DNA of 64,000 bases from Isoetes taiwanensis (Eukaryota; Streptophyta; Lycopodiopsida; Isoetales; Isoetaceae), in contig JAJEKV010000016.1 in NCBI GenBank assembly GCA_021234155.1, positions 1,924,001-1,988,000 on the forward strand, given 5' to 3'. The notes below the pieces were generated by a model. That model had not been told where the DNA came from, did not search any database, and was given only the letters and a program-made list of their open reading frames with translations. Positions 22,581 to 31,758 of this stretch are shown here, one piece after another (positions within the stretch are counted from its first letter, which is position 1; each line of letters begins with the position of its first letter). A program made the position numbers and the translations under genes.

Positions 22581-23574
22581 AGCGCACCACAACAATCAAA
22601 TAATGAAGTTTCGCGACATACGAAAAAAATCAGCTCTCGCCTATTTTCATCGCTTAATGGATGTCGTTATTTTATGCATGCCGTTATCATGCATGCATGT
22701 TCCCAACTATGCATCTTCGTTATTATGCATGCAGACAAAGAAAGTTTCAAGATCCGCTTTAAGCAATCAAATGTAGTGATTAAAAAGTAAAACTACAAGG
22801 ATATACCTTAATAAATCGAAAAGGAGTATGTAGATCTAACAATGAGATGTATCCGACGGAACTAGCTGTGGCCATCATGGAAGAATCTATGTAGAAAAAA
22901 TAGTAGATGCCACAATGCAGTAGTTTATTTATAAGCATAAAAGGGAAAAGAATCAAAGTTAAGCAAAAGCATACCTTTTTATTGGATGTCAATCATTGAT
23001 TATCTTGTTGTAGCTCATTGCGTTATCATCACCAAAATGAACCCACGAAACTTAGCTTGGCCTGCCCACCTCCGGGTTTTTCTGCTCTCTATCTCTATTT
23101 TTGATTCTAGTCTAAGTATCCTCCTTCCTTAAAGTGCAATGGCTACAAATACAATGGCTAGAATCAAAGCAGAGATAAAGAGGAGAGGAAATCCCCGGGC
23201 CATTGGCAGCTTGCCGCCATCCTTAAACCCTTGTTGCCTTGAAGATGAACAAACAAGATGAAGATCTGAAGAAATCACCTGCCTGCCGACCGGTTAAAGA
23301 GAAGCGGCGGATGGAATGAGTGCTGCGCGAGCCTGCCGCCTTCTTTTCCTTTTCGTTAACCCTAAACTTTAACGTAACCCTAACAAAAATTGCCGCCAAA
23401 ATTTTAACCGGATATTCACTATTATGAGACGCACAATTCCGGTTTTTTTTTTTTTTTTCCTTAGGAAGTGGGTTCCAAAAATAAAATCTTGTTGGAATTT
23501 TTGAATTTGACCGGAAATTTCGTGGACTTAACCCCCCATTTCAACCCTCCCCGCACGGAGTAAAGCGCTACCGC
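22581..23574. other. 5' flank of the hAT relic, no gene recognised
   Basis: This non-coding sequence lies between the hAT N-terminal block and the point where repeat R resumes. It includes a poly-T tract near 23441-23458. It probably holds the 5' region and one end of the hAT element. Confidence 0.4.
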
Positions 23575-23965
23575 ACGGCCCAACAATTTTCGATTTGCTC
23601 GCTTGTGGCTCGAGCCGGTGATTCTCCGCCATAGTCAAGCCAAGCTCACCTTCTTGTCATCAAATGTTCTAAGTTTTGGAGAAAGCTTGCAAAAGGGAAA
23701 ATTCTCGCCAAGCAACATTCCCAAGAATGGTAGTAGCCAAAGTACGAGGTGGACATTGTCTTTAACTTCTAATCTGATTCAAATCATCGCCCCATTTTCG
23801 TTTCACCGTGCAAGTAACCTAGCACCATGTTTAAGAGGCTTCTTTTCATTGCGAAGTAAACACCGCAATGGGAGTATTTTGGGTTATTCTTTTGCCGCTA
23901 ATCTTATCATTCTTAAACAGTCCGCCTCCGAACGCTGCAAGTTTTGGTCCGATACTTATGGGTTC
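23575..23965. repeat. Dispersed repeat R, copy 1, right part
   Basis: It resumes the match to copy 2 (about 51477-51895), with shared CCCAACAATTTTCGATTTGC, CTCCGCCATAGTCAAGCC and GATACTTATGGGTTCT. Together with 19518-20050 it reconstitutes the full repeat. Confidence 0.8.
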
Positions 23966-25758
23966 TCGCGATTGAGAAAGCCGGCATGTAAGCGTCGGTT
24001 TACTCTAATTTTTAATCCTTAGGCCTATTTTAAGAATCTTGAAAGTTTTGTTTTTATTTACGGTCTTACCGCTTGGATATGCGAAATATTATATGATCAA
24101 CTAGTTTTTTCTATGGCGCTTGAAGAATGATTACCATGATCTTGAAGAATGATTACCATGATCGTGAGTCGGGAAACCAGAACAATATTGGTCCTATCCG
24201 ATTTCGGCGTTTTCGACAAAAGATCGATGCACAAATGCATTTTAAAATTTTCAACAAAGGATGAGCTTCCCATCATGTCCATTATGATGTGATCCAGAAC
24301 CGTTTCCTTTCCATCCTGTGATCTTTGGATTTGCAAGGCCATGTCAAGAGGTCAGCTTCCCGTACAAGGCCCCAGATTCTTAATGCTTTTTCCTGGCCCT
24401 CGACCTAACAAGTTGCAAAGCTCCATTGATCTTGAACACCTTCAAACCAATTCATCCGGGTGATCCATTTTGCATCGATCTTTGAAGCTTTTGAAGATTA
24501 CTTCATTTGGGCACAAAAATGATCCAAAGATATCTATTGCCGACTTACTGTTCTCCCTCGCGGAAGAAGATAAAAAGATCGCGGACGTAATCAAAATAAT
24601 AAATCTTTCACCCCCCATTTATCACTTGAAAATGTTATAATTTGTGCCGGGATTTGAACCGGGCTCCTTTCCACAACTCTATGCCCGGCAAATTTCCACA
24701 ATTATGCCAAGAAATTACTTTTGCTTCCACCGCCAAATTACTACCAATGTGGTTCGGTGGAATGGCCCATGACCAATCACTGGTTAATGCACGACAATGC
24801 CAATTGGCCGATTTCTCAAAGAAATTGCCGGATCTTCCGTGATGATACGCCCAAGCTCCCATCATGAGTCACCAAAATTCGCCCACCGTGAATGCCCCCA
24901 AGTGGATTTTGACTGCCCATCAGCCCAAGAATCTTCAGCCTCCCGGGCCGGTTTGCCCACGACGGTTTCCCCATACCAATCAAGCCTCTGCTCAATCTCG
25001 ATTCTCTGTTCCCACTCTCATACGACCTCCCTTTTTTTTTTCTATGCGTCTCTTCACCGAGCTTCCCTTTTTCCTTTTTTTTCATTTTCTTGCCACGCCA
25101 TTGAAACTTCAACCACTAAAATTAACATTTCAAATTAACATTTTCTTGAATTCCGATGCCAATTTCCAGCGGAAAACCGTTATTCGCTGTAGTCTATTGA
25201 GACGATTCAACCAAGCAAAACTGCTTTCGTCACCAACCCAGATTCAAACTCCCACCACGTGAAAGAAACCAGCAGAATATAAATCTTGCAAAATCCTTAT
25301 CATTTTCGTGTGGTTAGAAATTTCAAAAAGATCGAAGCTTCACATTTTTGATCCAATGCAACAAAACCGGCAATGAAGCATCAAAAGAAAGGAGGGATGG
25401 ATATGGAAACACGATCAAACGCAATTAAAGAGGTGCAAGAATCAAAGGATAAAAATAGGAAGAAATGCGCCGGATTTAAAGAAAATGAAACGGGCGGTAA
25501 GGATGGAAGGAAGAGGGAGGCGCATGGACATAGCCACCATAGCCGAGGCTCTGGGCTACCATGGTCCATGGTAGAGGGTGGGGGCTTATTTTAAGAATAT
25601 CGAAAGTGCACATGCCGACTCGCCATGCCCAAACCGGTGCAAATACCGGTAATCACAACAACAACAACGATATTTATTATTATAATCTTCGCTTAAGTAT
25701 TAAGTATTAGGGGAATCAATAGTTCGAGGATTCTCCACCGGGGAATACTTGGCGCCGC
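23966..25758. other. No recognised gene
   Basis: Short open frames on both strands lack family motifs. A tRNA-like stretch near 24645-24700 is discussed under rejected items. A direct duplication of CTTGAAGAATGATTACCATG occurs near 24119-24160. Confidence 0.4.
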
Positions 25759-25985
25759 TTAACCGAGGCGGGCGACGAAGCCGGCAAAATTTAGGCTTAA
25801 TGCATCTGAATCCAGCAGTTCAGCATCCATGTTCAAGATTTCTTTACAACTTTCATGCAGACATGGATCTACATCTTTAGTATCTTCCCAAGTTATGGGA
25901 ACACCTGCTCGCTGTTTGAAGAAGGAAACAACAAATAATATGTCTAACTGCACTCCGTGCATCATGGCCAATGCAATCACCCGAC
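25759..25985 (-). pseudogene. HECT-type E3 ubiquitin ligase exon fragment (UPL5-like)
   Basis: The minus-strand frame reads VIALAMMHGVQLDILF, FFKQRAGVPITWED, VDPCLHESCKEILNMDAELL and DSDALSLNF. This aligns by eye with the N-lobe of the HECT domain of plant UPL5-type ligases (ALMHKVQVG, FFLQLAG, LEDI.D.DP...SCKQILEMD). HECT enzymes take ubiquitin from an E2 onto a C-lobe cysteine. The C-lobe is absent here, and after DALSLNF the frame shifts away from the expected FVREVEELG. I see only this one exon, so it is most likely a captured or decayed fragment. Confidence 0.6.
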
Positions 25986-26450
25986 CACAAAAACAAAAAT
26001 AAGTGAGATGTCCAGGACTGATGCCAAATGCTGCAAAAAAGAATGTTTCCTGTAAGTACCTAAATTTTACCTAAATATTCATCACCAAGTGCAAAGGCAT
26101 GTTTCATAAACAAACTAAAAATCTAGACAACATGTCCAAAAGAAGGTCCCAAAAACTTTGTTCAATTCTTAAAAACTTTGGTGCTCAAGGTATATGATGC
26201 AATTGGGTTCTATAGACAGATATTCATGATGAGCAAAACCTTTCACTTGGTTGCAGAATATATATAGGTGCAAATGTTATATTATCAAAGACTGGCAGAT
26301 GCTGGTTACCAGGAGCCTACATCTACGCTTCCTTTAGCCCCATCTTCTTCCTTCATAATTCCATGGATATGCTTATATGCTGAATCTTTTGTGGCAATAT
26401 GATTTTCTATTATTGCTAGGGTTTGTTTCTATTCTATTCTATTCTTCTAT

Positions 26451-26543
26451 CGTGCGGGCACTGAACACAAGGCATCGTGCGGGCACTGAACACAAGGCAA
26501 CAAAATGCAGAATTTGCACTGAACACAAGGCAACAAAATGCAG
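26451..26543. repeat. Overlapping short tandem repeats
   Basis: GGGCACTGAACACAAGGCA occurs twice and GCACTGAACACAAGGCAACA continues a third, related unit. The units overlap and mix 23-bp and 36-bp spacing. Confidence 0.75.
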
Positions 26544-26640
26544 GTTCAAATTCTGCATGTTCTAGGATGTTCTAGGATGTATAGACGAGTTGGGGAAGAG
26601 AAAGGCCGCCGCGATAAGTTTCTTGTACTACTTATCTCCG

Positions 26641-26710
26641 GAGCCAATAAAGTGGGCCTGCAGCATGGTACAAAGGAGCCAATAAAGTGGGCCTGCAGCA
26701 TGGTACAAAG
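26641..26710. repeat. 35-bp perfect tandem duplication upstream of gene start
   Basis: GAGCCAATAAAGTGGGCCTG followed by CAGCATGGTACAAAG is repeated exactly at 26676. It lies in the likely 5' untranslated or promoter region of the gene at 26758. Confidence 0.9.
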
Positions 26711-26757
26711 GAAGTGACAATTCTAGCAACGTACTAGTTTATTTCGGCCGGCCAGCT

Positions 26758-28178
26758 ATGGCGATTACAGCTGCGCTTCTACTCTTGGAAATTCATCTTC
26801 TTATGTGTGCCTCTGCCATGGAACACATTGTGGGAGGAATCTCGGGCTGGTCTGAAAACGTAAACTACTCTGCATGGGCGTCAGGCGAGGTCTTCAAAGT
26901 GGGCGACACTCTGAGTAAGTCTTCGAATCTGGATATCCAAATCTGTTCTGGCAAGTGTTTTTTGTATATGCGCCTTTGTGTAACTTAAACGTATGCCGAT
27001 ATTTTGTGTGTGATGCGGCAGAGTTCATGTTTGATAGTGCCCACGATGTAATGGAAGTGAGCAGAAGCGAATACGAGGCCTGCAACTGCAGTCGAGGGGG
27101 GGCCAAAAAGGGGAGCCCTTATATACGGGAGCTAGGCAGGCTGGAGATGTATCGATTTATCTGCTGCAGCGCAGCAGGGAAATGCGATGGCGGAATGAGG
27201 CTCTCAGTAGCGGCCCTTGGCTATGGCAGAACGGTTAAGTCTTATCGAGTGAGGGCTCTGCTGTCTGGTTCTAGTTCTGCGTCTCAACTCGGGCGCCCCT
27301 GTGCAAAATCTTTGGCTGTAATAATGCTTTTGATATGTTCTTCTGTTATAGCCTACCTGTGCATCAGACTATATATGCAGAACGGTAGCTTAAACCAACA
27401 CTTGTTTTTCGAAGATAGATTCTTACCTTGGACTAACCGGTATAGCATAGCCCAAGATGTGGCCCAGGGATTGGACTACTTACATGCTGGACTGGAACAG
27501 AGGATTATACACAGGGATATCAAGGCTGCCAATGTTCTTCTAGATGACAAACTTGTGGCCCATTTGGGAGACTTTGGCCTAGCCAAACTAATGGGCGCTA
27601 GGCTACAAGAGACCATGACACATGCTGGGACTGTAGGATACATTTCTCCAGAATTATCCAAATATGGCAGGGCTACTGAGAAATCAGACATTTATAGCTA
27701 TGGAGTACTTCTACTAGAGATAGCATGCGGAAGACGTGTTTTCAAGCCTCCGCTACGGCCATTGTTGGAGTGTGTATGGAATGCTTGGAAAAGTGACACT
27801 TTATTAGCGGTTGTGGACCCTAGGCTTGGAACCTCTTATGATAAAGAACAGATGGCAAGGATGTTATCTCTTGGATTGTTGTGTGGGCAACATGATGCAT
27901 ATCAAAGGCCAAGCTCTAGGGAGTGCTCCCTTATATTGAATGCACAAATACCCCTTCCTTCTTTGGTTCCTCCTTTGGTTCCCAAGCCCATGAATCATGT
28001 TGCTCACCCTCCTCCTCCTCCTCCTCCCCCCGCACCTGCTCCTGCTCCTGCTCCTCCTGCTGATTTTCCTAGAGTTCGTGTTTTTGTTGATGTTCATTGG
28101 CGGCAACGAGCCAAGAAGAGATTTGAGGATGCCAAACATGATCTTGTTAATGGTCTAAAGGCAATCAGAGGTAACTAA
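26758..28178 (+). CDS. Phytocyanin ectodomain fused to receptor-kinase C-lobe
   Basis: Exon 1 (26758-26914) encodes a signal peptide (MAITAALLLLEIHLLMCASA) and the phytocyanin start GGISGWSENVNYSAWASGEVF. A 107-bp intron (GTAAGT...GGCAG, 26915-27021) splices in phase to FMFDSAHDVMEVSRSEYEACN, completing the blue-copper fold. The expected GHC near RFICC is GKC, so one copper-ligand His is lost, as in early-nodulin-like proteins. A hydrophobic segment (SLAVIMLLICSSVIAYLCI) follows. The frame then enters a kinase at the hinge (MQNGSLNQHLF), with HRDIKAANVLL, GDFGLAKL and SPELSKYG intact, resembling lectin-type receptor kinases. The whole N-lobe (glycine loop, VAIK Lys, alpha-C Glu) is missing. 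A Pro/Ala tail follows. An AGAG/GTAACT at 28170 could be a splice donor. The reading frame is otherwise clean over more than 1.2 kb, suggesting recent or current coding. The hydrophobic segment could alternatively be a retained intron. Confidence 0.7.
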
Positions 28179-29779
28179 TTTAATTTTGCACCACATTGTT
28201 GCTCTCGTGGATTCTTAAATGGTATTTATAAATAAGTATTAACTTATTGCTTCAATCTTCAGTTTATTTATTACTGCATATATTTAGTGCAACCTAGGTG
28301 GTGATATCCAATAGATTTGCTCGTTCCTAAATTTACAAAGAATCGTGACAGAGAAAAAGGATACCCTTAAAGGTAATACCTCCAATTTCCTAGAAGATTA
28401 TAATTTCTTTAGAAGAAACCAACAATATATACCCCAAAGGGCGAGCAATTTTTCAAAATGATTTACACACATAGGGTCAGCATCACATTGAATGCACATT
28501 TTATGTACATTCTGCTTGTGACTGTTGTTCTGCATTGCATATAATATCTTCCAGCCCGTTGTTGCTTGTTGTCAGATAGAAGTGTCCTAGTGCACAGTAG
28601 AAGGAAACTCCACTCCAAATATTTGTAGATGGGTGCTGCTTCCACATTTTGCCCCTGAGAGACAAGACCACTACCAGATATTAGATATTACGAATAGTTC
28701 AATTCCACCAACTTATTTTACTTATCTTGACCATATTGTGTATTTCCATAAATTGTGGCCCTTTGAAGCAAATGATCAGTCATTGAATTGAAATATTTAT
28801 TGAAATATTTGGTGGTTTGACTATATTACCATAGCTGGCAAGAGTGGGCATCGACCAATAAAAGACAACTTTGGTCAACTTTCGCAATTGAAATAAATGG
28901 ACTTCTACCAACAAAAGACAAAAAAATATAAAAAAAAATAATTAAATAATAATTAAAGGCACTTTTTTATTTAAACACTAGTAATGGTGCCCAGCGTTGT
29001 TGGGCATAGGTTGGAAGTTTACCGCAATGAGGAAAGTGTGCAGTAATCTTTTATTATAACAAAAATATCCAAACATAGTAGCAGTGCCTAGCGCATAAGT
29101 AGATGCATGTATATCACCTTTACTGTAAAAAATAATCCCATGGTGTTGGTATTCTATCGACCGCCTTTAGTGTAATTTTATGTAACCATGAGCAGGACCG
29201 GACTTCAAAATTGCATCAAAGCTTTCAGAAATCCTAGGACAATTTTAAGGGATCAAAGTTTGGCCTAAGTTTCCTCTGTTCCCTAGGGGTAGATGAGACG
29301 ATTTATAGTAAAGACTTAATAAGATCAACTGTTTGGAAGTAATATTATAGGACCAAAAAACCAAACACGTTATCAAAATCAAACCCAAGCATAAGAAGAA
29401 CTCGATTGGCAATGCACATCCTAAAAAATTTCATGATTGATAGGTATTGTGAGTCATAAGTACAATTCTAATACATGCACCCCTAAAATTGTACGCATCT
29501 GTGTATTCATATCCTCCACCCCCCCAAACAAAAAAGAAGGGAGAAAAAAGACCCCAAATTTTGGCAATCTTGCATTTTGCACGAAAATTTTGAAGGATTT
29601 TTCAAAGGGCACAATATATTTATCATGTGTGTATCTTAGCATTAGGTTTCACTTTGCATTAACAATTAAATACATCTTAGAAGTAAATAGCTAAACCTTT
29701 GTGATAATTTTAAATCTTGCTAATTGTTCATTGTGTAGATAATAATGTGTACGAAAAAAGAGGTAGCAATGTACATTAT
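28179..29779. other. No recognised gene
   Basis: This AT-rich sequence lies downstream of the kinase frame. It may include further exons if the donor at 28170 is used, but I could not identify one. C-rich and A-rich tracts near 29516-29545 are low complexity. Confidence 0.4.
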
Positions 29780-29935
29780 TGCATATGAATTAGAATAGAA
29801 TAGAATAGTTTTTTTAACGTCCACGGAGACCAATAGGTCATGGGACCCATACAATGGGCTAGTACAATCATTACTACTAGGATTAAAAAACCCCTGCCTC
29901 GAAATTGAAGAATATATTTATTAGGTTATGCCTTA
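29780..29935 (-). mobile_element. LINE 3' end with (GAATA)n tail
   Basis: On the plus strand an AGAATAGAATAGAATAG tract is followed by TTTTTTTAACGTCCACGGAG, ACCAATAGGTCATGGGACCC. The same block follows the GAATGA-repeat tract at 61478 (CGTCCACTGAGGCCAAT, CTATGGGACC). Both are therefore minus-strand 3' ends of one LINE family whose tail is a short microsatellite. Only about 150 bp remain here. Confidence 0.55.
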
Positions 29936-31247
29936 CACTATACCATAAAATGGGCACACTAACATAATCTATAGAATAGTTGTAACTCACTAAGCATGTG
30001 GGGTTAGTTGTTTTGCAATCCTCGTTGCTTGTATTTGTTGTTGCATTTGCTCAACAATGTGATGCAAACGCATGCATGATGGTAAAATTTCCAATAATGT
30101 CCTTAAAACAATGTAGAGACGCTCAGGGGTATGCATAATGTTCCTCTGAAGCAAACGACGATGATTTATCATTCTAAATGATAAAATATCTTGCATACAT
30201 CAAGTATGTTTCTATTTAGCAACATAAATAGACGTCCTTACATCCTTAAAGGCAATTGCCGATGCTTTATTATTTTAATTAGCTTGTACACATTAGAATA
30301 GGAATAAACATCCTTACATTCTTGAAGGCATTGAATGGTTGTATGCTATTCAACTAATGCAGAGCAATATTATTATCAATCAGTACCATTTCAGCCATGA
30401 AATTTTGTCAAATCCAAAACCTTGATGTCCATTCTATAGATTCTGAATCTGTAAGCAACTACGCTTTCCAGATACGTCTACTCCAAGAACTGGTAGTCCA
30501 TAGCCAGCTTCTATAGATCACTCATATTCACTATTTTGTGCCCCAATAGTTGAAGTGGTTTCTTGTAGAAAGATAAATATAAAGACAATACAAAGGACGG
30601 CAAGAGGCTATAATACAACTACAATGGGCAATGTAAGAATAAAATAAACTCTGGAATAAATCAGTAAATCATAACATTTAAAAATTTTGAGTCATTATTG
30701 ATGTTATGAAAACAGCAAATGCTTCAACCAATGTACTTGAAATGAATAGTAAAATATGCCAAAATGCAATGTCTTGGCACTTACTATCTTTAAGCGATAG
30801 TAGACACATATGATATCTTCAATTGGAAGGGATTTAACGACATTGAACGATTTCCAAAACAATCACATTTGTTATGTTCACAGCACATGCCCGCAGCAGA
30901 ACTGTTTCACCTTGCTGCTAGTGATAAAATCCTAAACAACATTTTTTCATTATAGCAGAATGCAAATGTTTTAACGAATCATTCACCCACCTGATCTTGA
31001 TCTCCTACGTATCAAGCTGGAAGATGTACCTAGAATCATAGGAAATGCAAGTATAATGGGTTACCATGATATCTTGAGAAATCATAGCATGGAATCAATG
31101 GACATTTCACAGTTTTTTAAAGCAAAAGAAAAAGTTTTTTACTGTATTTTTCTCACAATGTAGCTTAGGTTTCCGGCTGACCTGTTTTGCTTCCTGGGTT
31201 CTTCCTAGGTGGCGAATTAACAATTATGTTTGCATGCTTGAAACAAC
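29936..31247. other. No recognised gene
   Basis: This AT-rich stretch carries no domain I recognise on either strand. It separates the LINE tail from the Ty3/gypsy LTR. Confidence 0.4.
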
Positions 31248-31445
31248 TTGTCATGAACCTACGCGAAAGCAAGAAAAATACGTGGAAAATATGGAAGAAA
31301 TATCCCAAGATCGGCAAAGAATCTGATATATGAACAGGATTCAAGAGTACAATGGTCTGAAGGCAAGCAGGAACACGAGACAGATGCCTAGAAGACTCAA
31401 GACTGGCGTTGAAGTAGAATGGTTCGACAAGAAGGAGATGCCTCC

Positions 31446-31454
31446 TTATATATC
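31446..31454 (-). promoter_or_regulatory. TATA box of the LTR promoter
   Basis: TATATAAGG on the minus strand lies about 60 bp downstream of the heat-shock element, in the usual U3 order. Transcription would start near 31415. Confidence 0.5.
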
Positions 31455-31506
31455 TAGATCAACAGTTAGGATCGCGCCACTCCAATGGATGCGATCATGC
31501 CAAATG

Positions 31507-31533
31507 CACGTGGGTTCTAGAATATTCTAGAAC
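31507..31533. promoter_or_regulatory. Perfect heat-shock element with adjacent G-box
   Basis: GTTCTAGAATATTCTAGAAC (31514-31533) is a 20-bp perfect palindrome. It contains four alternating nGAAn/nTTCn modules, an ideal binding site for trimeric heat-shock factors. A CACGTG G-box (31507-31512) lies next to it on the TATA side. Confidence 0.7.
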
Positions 31534-31590
31534 CTCCTGGAAACAGCCCCACATATGGGGAAGACATGAGGGAATGTCTTTAACAAATAT

Positions 31591-31690
31591 TGGTAGCGCA
31601 CTTGGCAAAGATGTGTGACTTGCAACTGGAAGGTTGCGAGTTTAAGCCCTGTCTTGTGCAATTATCCTTTTGCATCCATGTGATGACCAT
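31591..31690 (+). repeat. tRNA-derived (SINE-like) fragment inside the LTR
   Basis: GGTAGCGCACTTGG resembles a Pol III box A, and GGTTGCGAGTTTAAGCC, about 40 bp on, resembles a box B. The spacing is tRNA-like, but no cloverleaf folds. It lies antisense to the LTR, in U3. Confidence 0.4.
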
Positions 31691-31758
31691 CTTTTGTACA
31701 TAAGAATATAATGTTCATATGATATGAATATCTGTATGGTCGTCACACCATCCCCCTC

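Larger units (their letters stand above)
25986..26757. other. Upstream region of the phytocyanin-kinase gene
   Basis: This non-coding stretch precedes the start codon at 26758. It contains two tandem duplications (26451-26543 and 26641-26710), the second only 48 bp upstream of the ATG. I do not see a clear TATA box at a suitable distance. Confidence 0.4.
31248..31752 (-). mobile_element. 3' LTR of the Ty3/gypsy element (putative)
   Basis: On the minus strand the coding end is followed by a purine tract (GGAGGGGGA) and then TGGTGTGACGACC, the expected polypurine tract and TG start of a 3' LTR. About 505 bp further on, TTCATGACA gives a plausible CA end. The LTR contains a TATA box (TATATAAGG, 31446-31454) with a heat-shock element upstream. 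Without the 5' LTR in view the borders are inferred. Confidence 0.55.

Noticed and set aside
22366-22776. 136-residue plus-strand open frame
   Set aside because: It overlaps the zinc-finger block of the minus-strand hAT relic and has no domain motif.
20080-23421. hAT terminal repeats TAGTGAA...TTCACTA
   Set aside because: The short inverted match exists, but the flanking 8-bp sequences (CCCTCTAC and TTATGAGA) do not match, so it is probably chance.
24645-24700. tRNA gene on the minus strand
   Set aside because: The minus strand has GGTTCAAATCCCGGCA and a matching TGCCGGG 46 nt upstream. The distance is far too short for a cloverleaf and the T-stem has a mismatch; at best it is a tRNA-derived fragment.
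27288-27400. Membrane segment of the chimeric kinase as certain
   Set aside because: TATATATGCAG just before the kinase hinge is a plausible splice acceptor, so the hydrophobic stretch could be intronic. The fusion is reported with that caveat.
31591-31690. Functional tRNA
   Set aside because: Box A and box B are recognisable but no acceptor stem or anticodon arm folds. Kept only as a SINE-like fragment.
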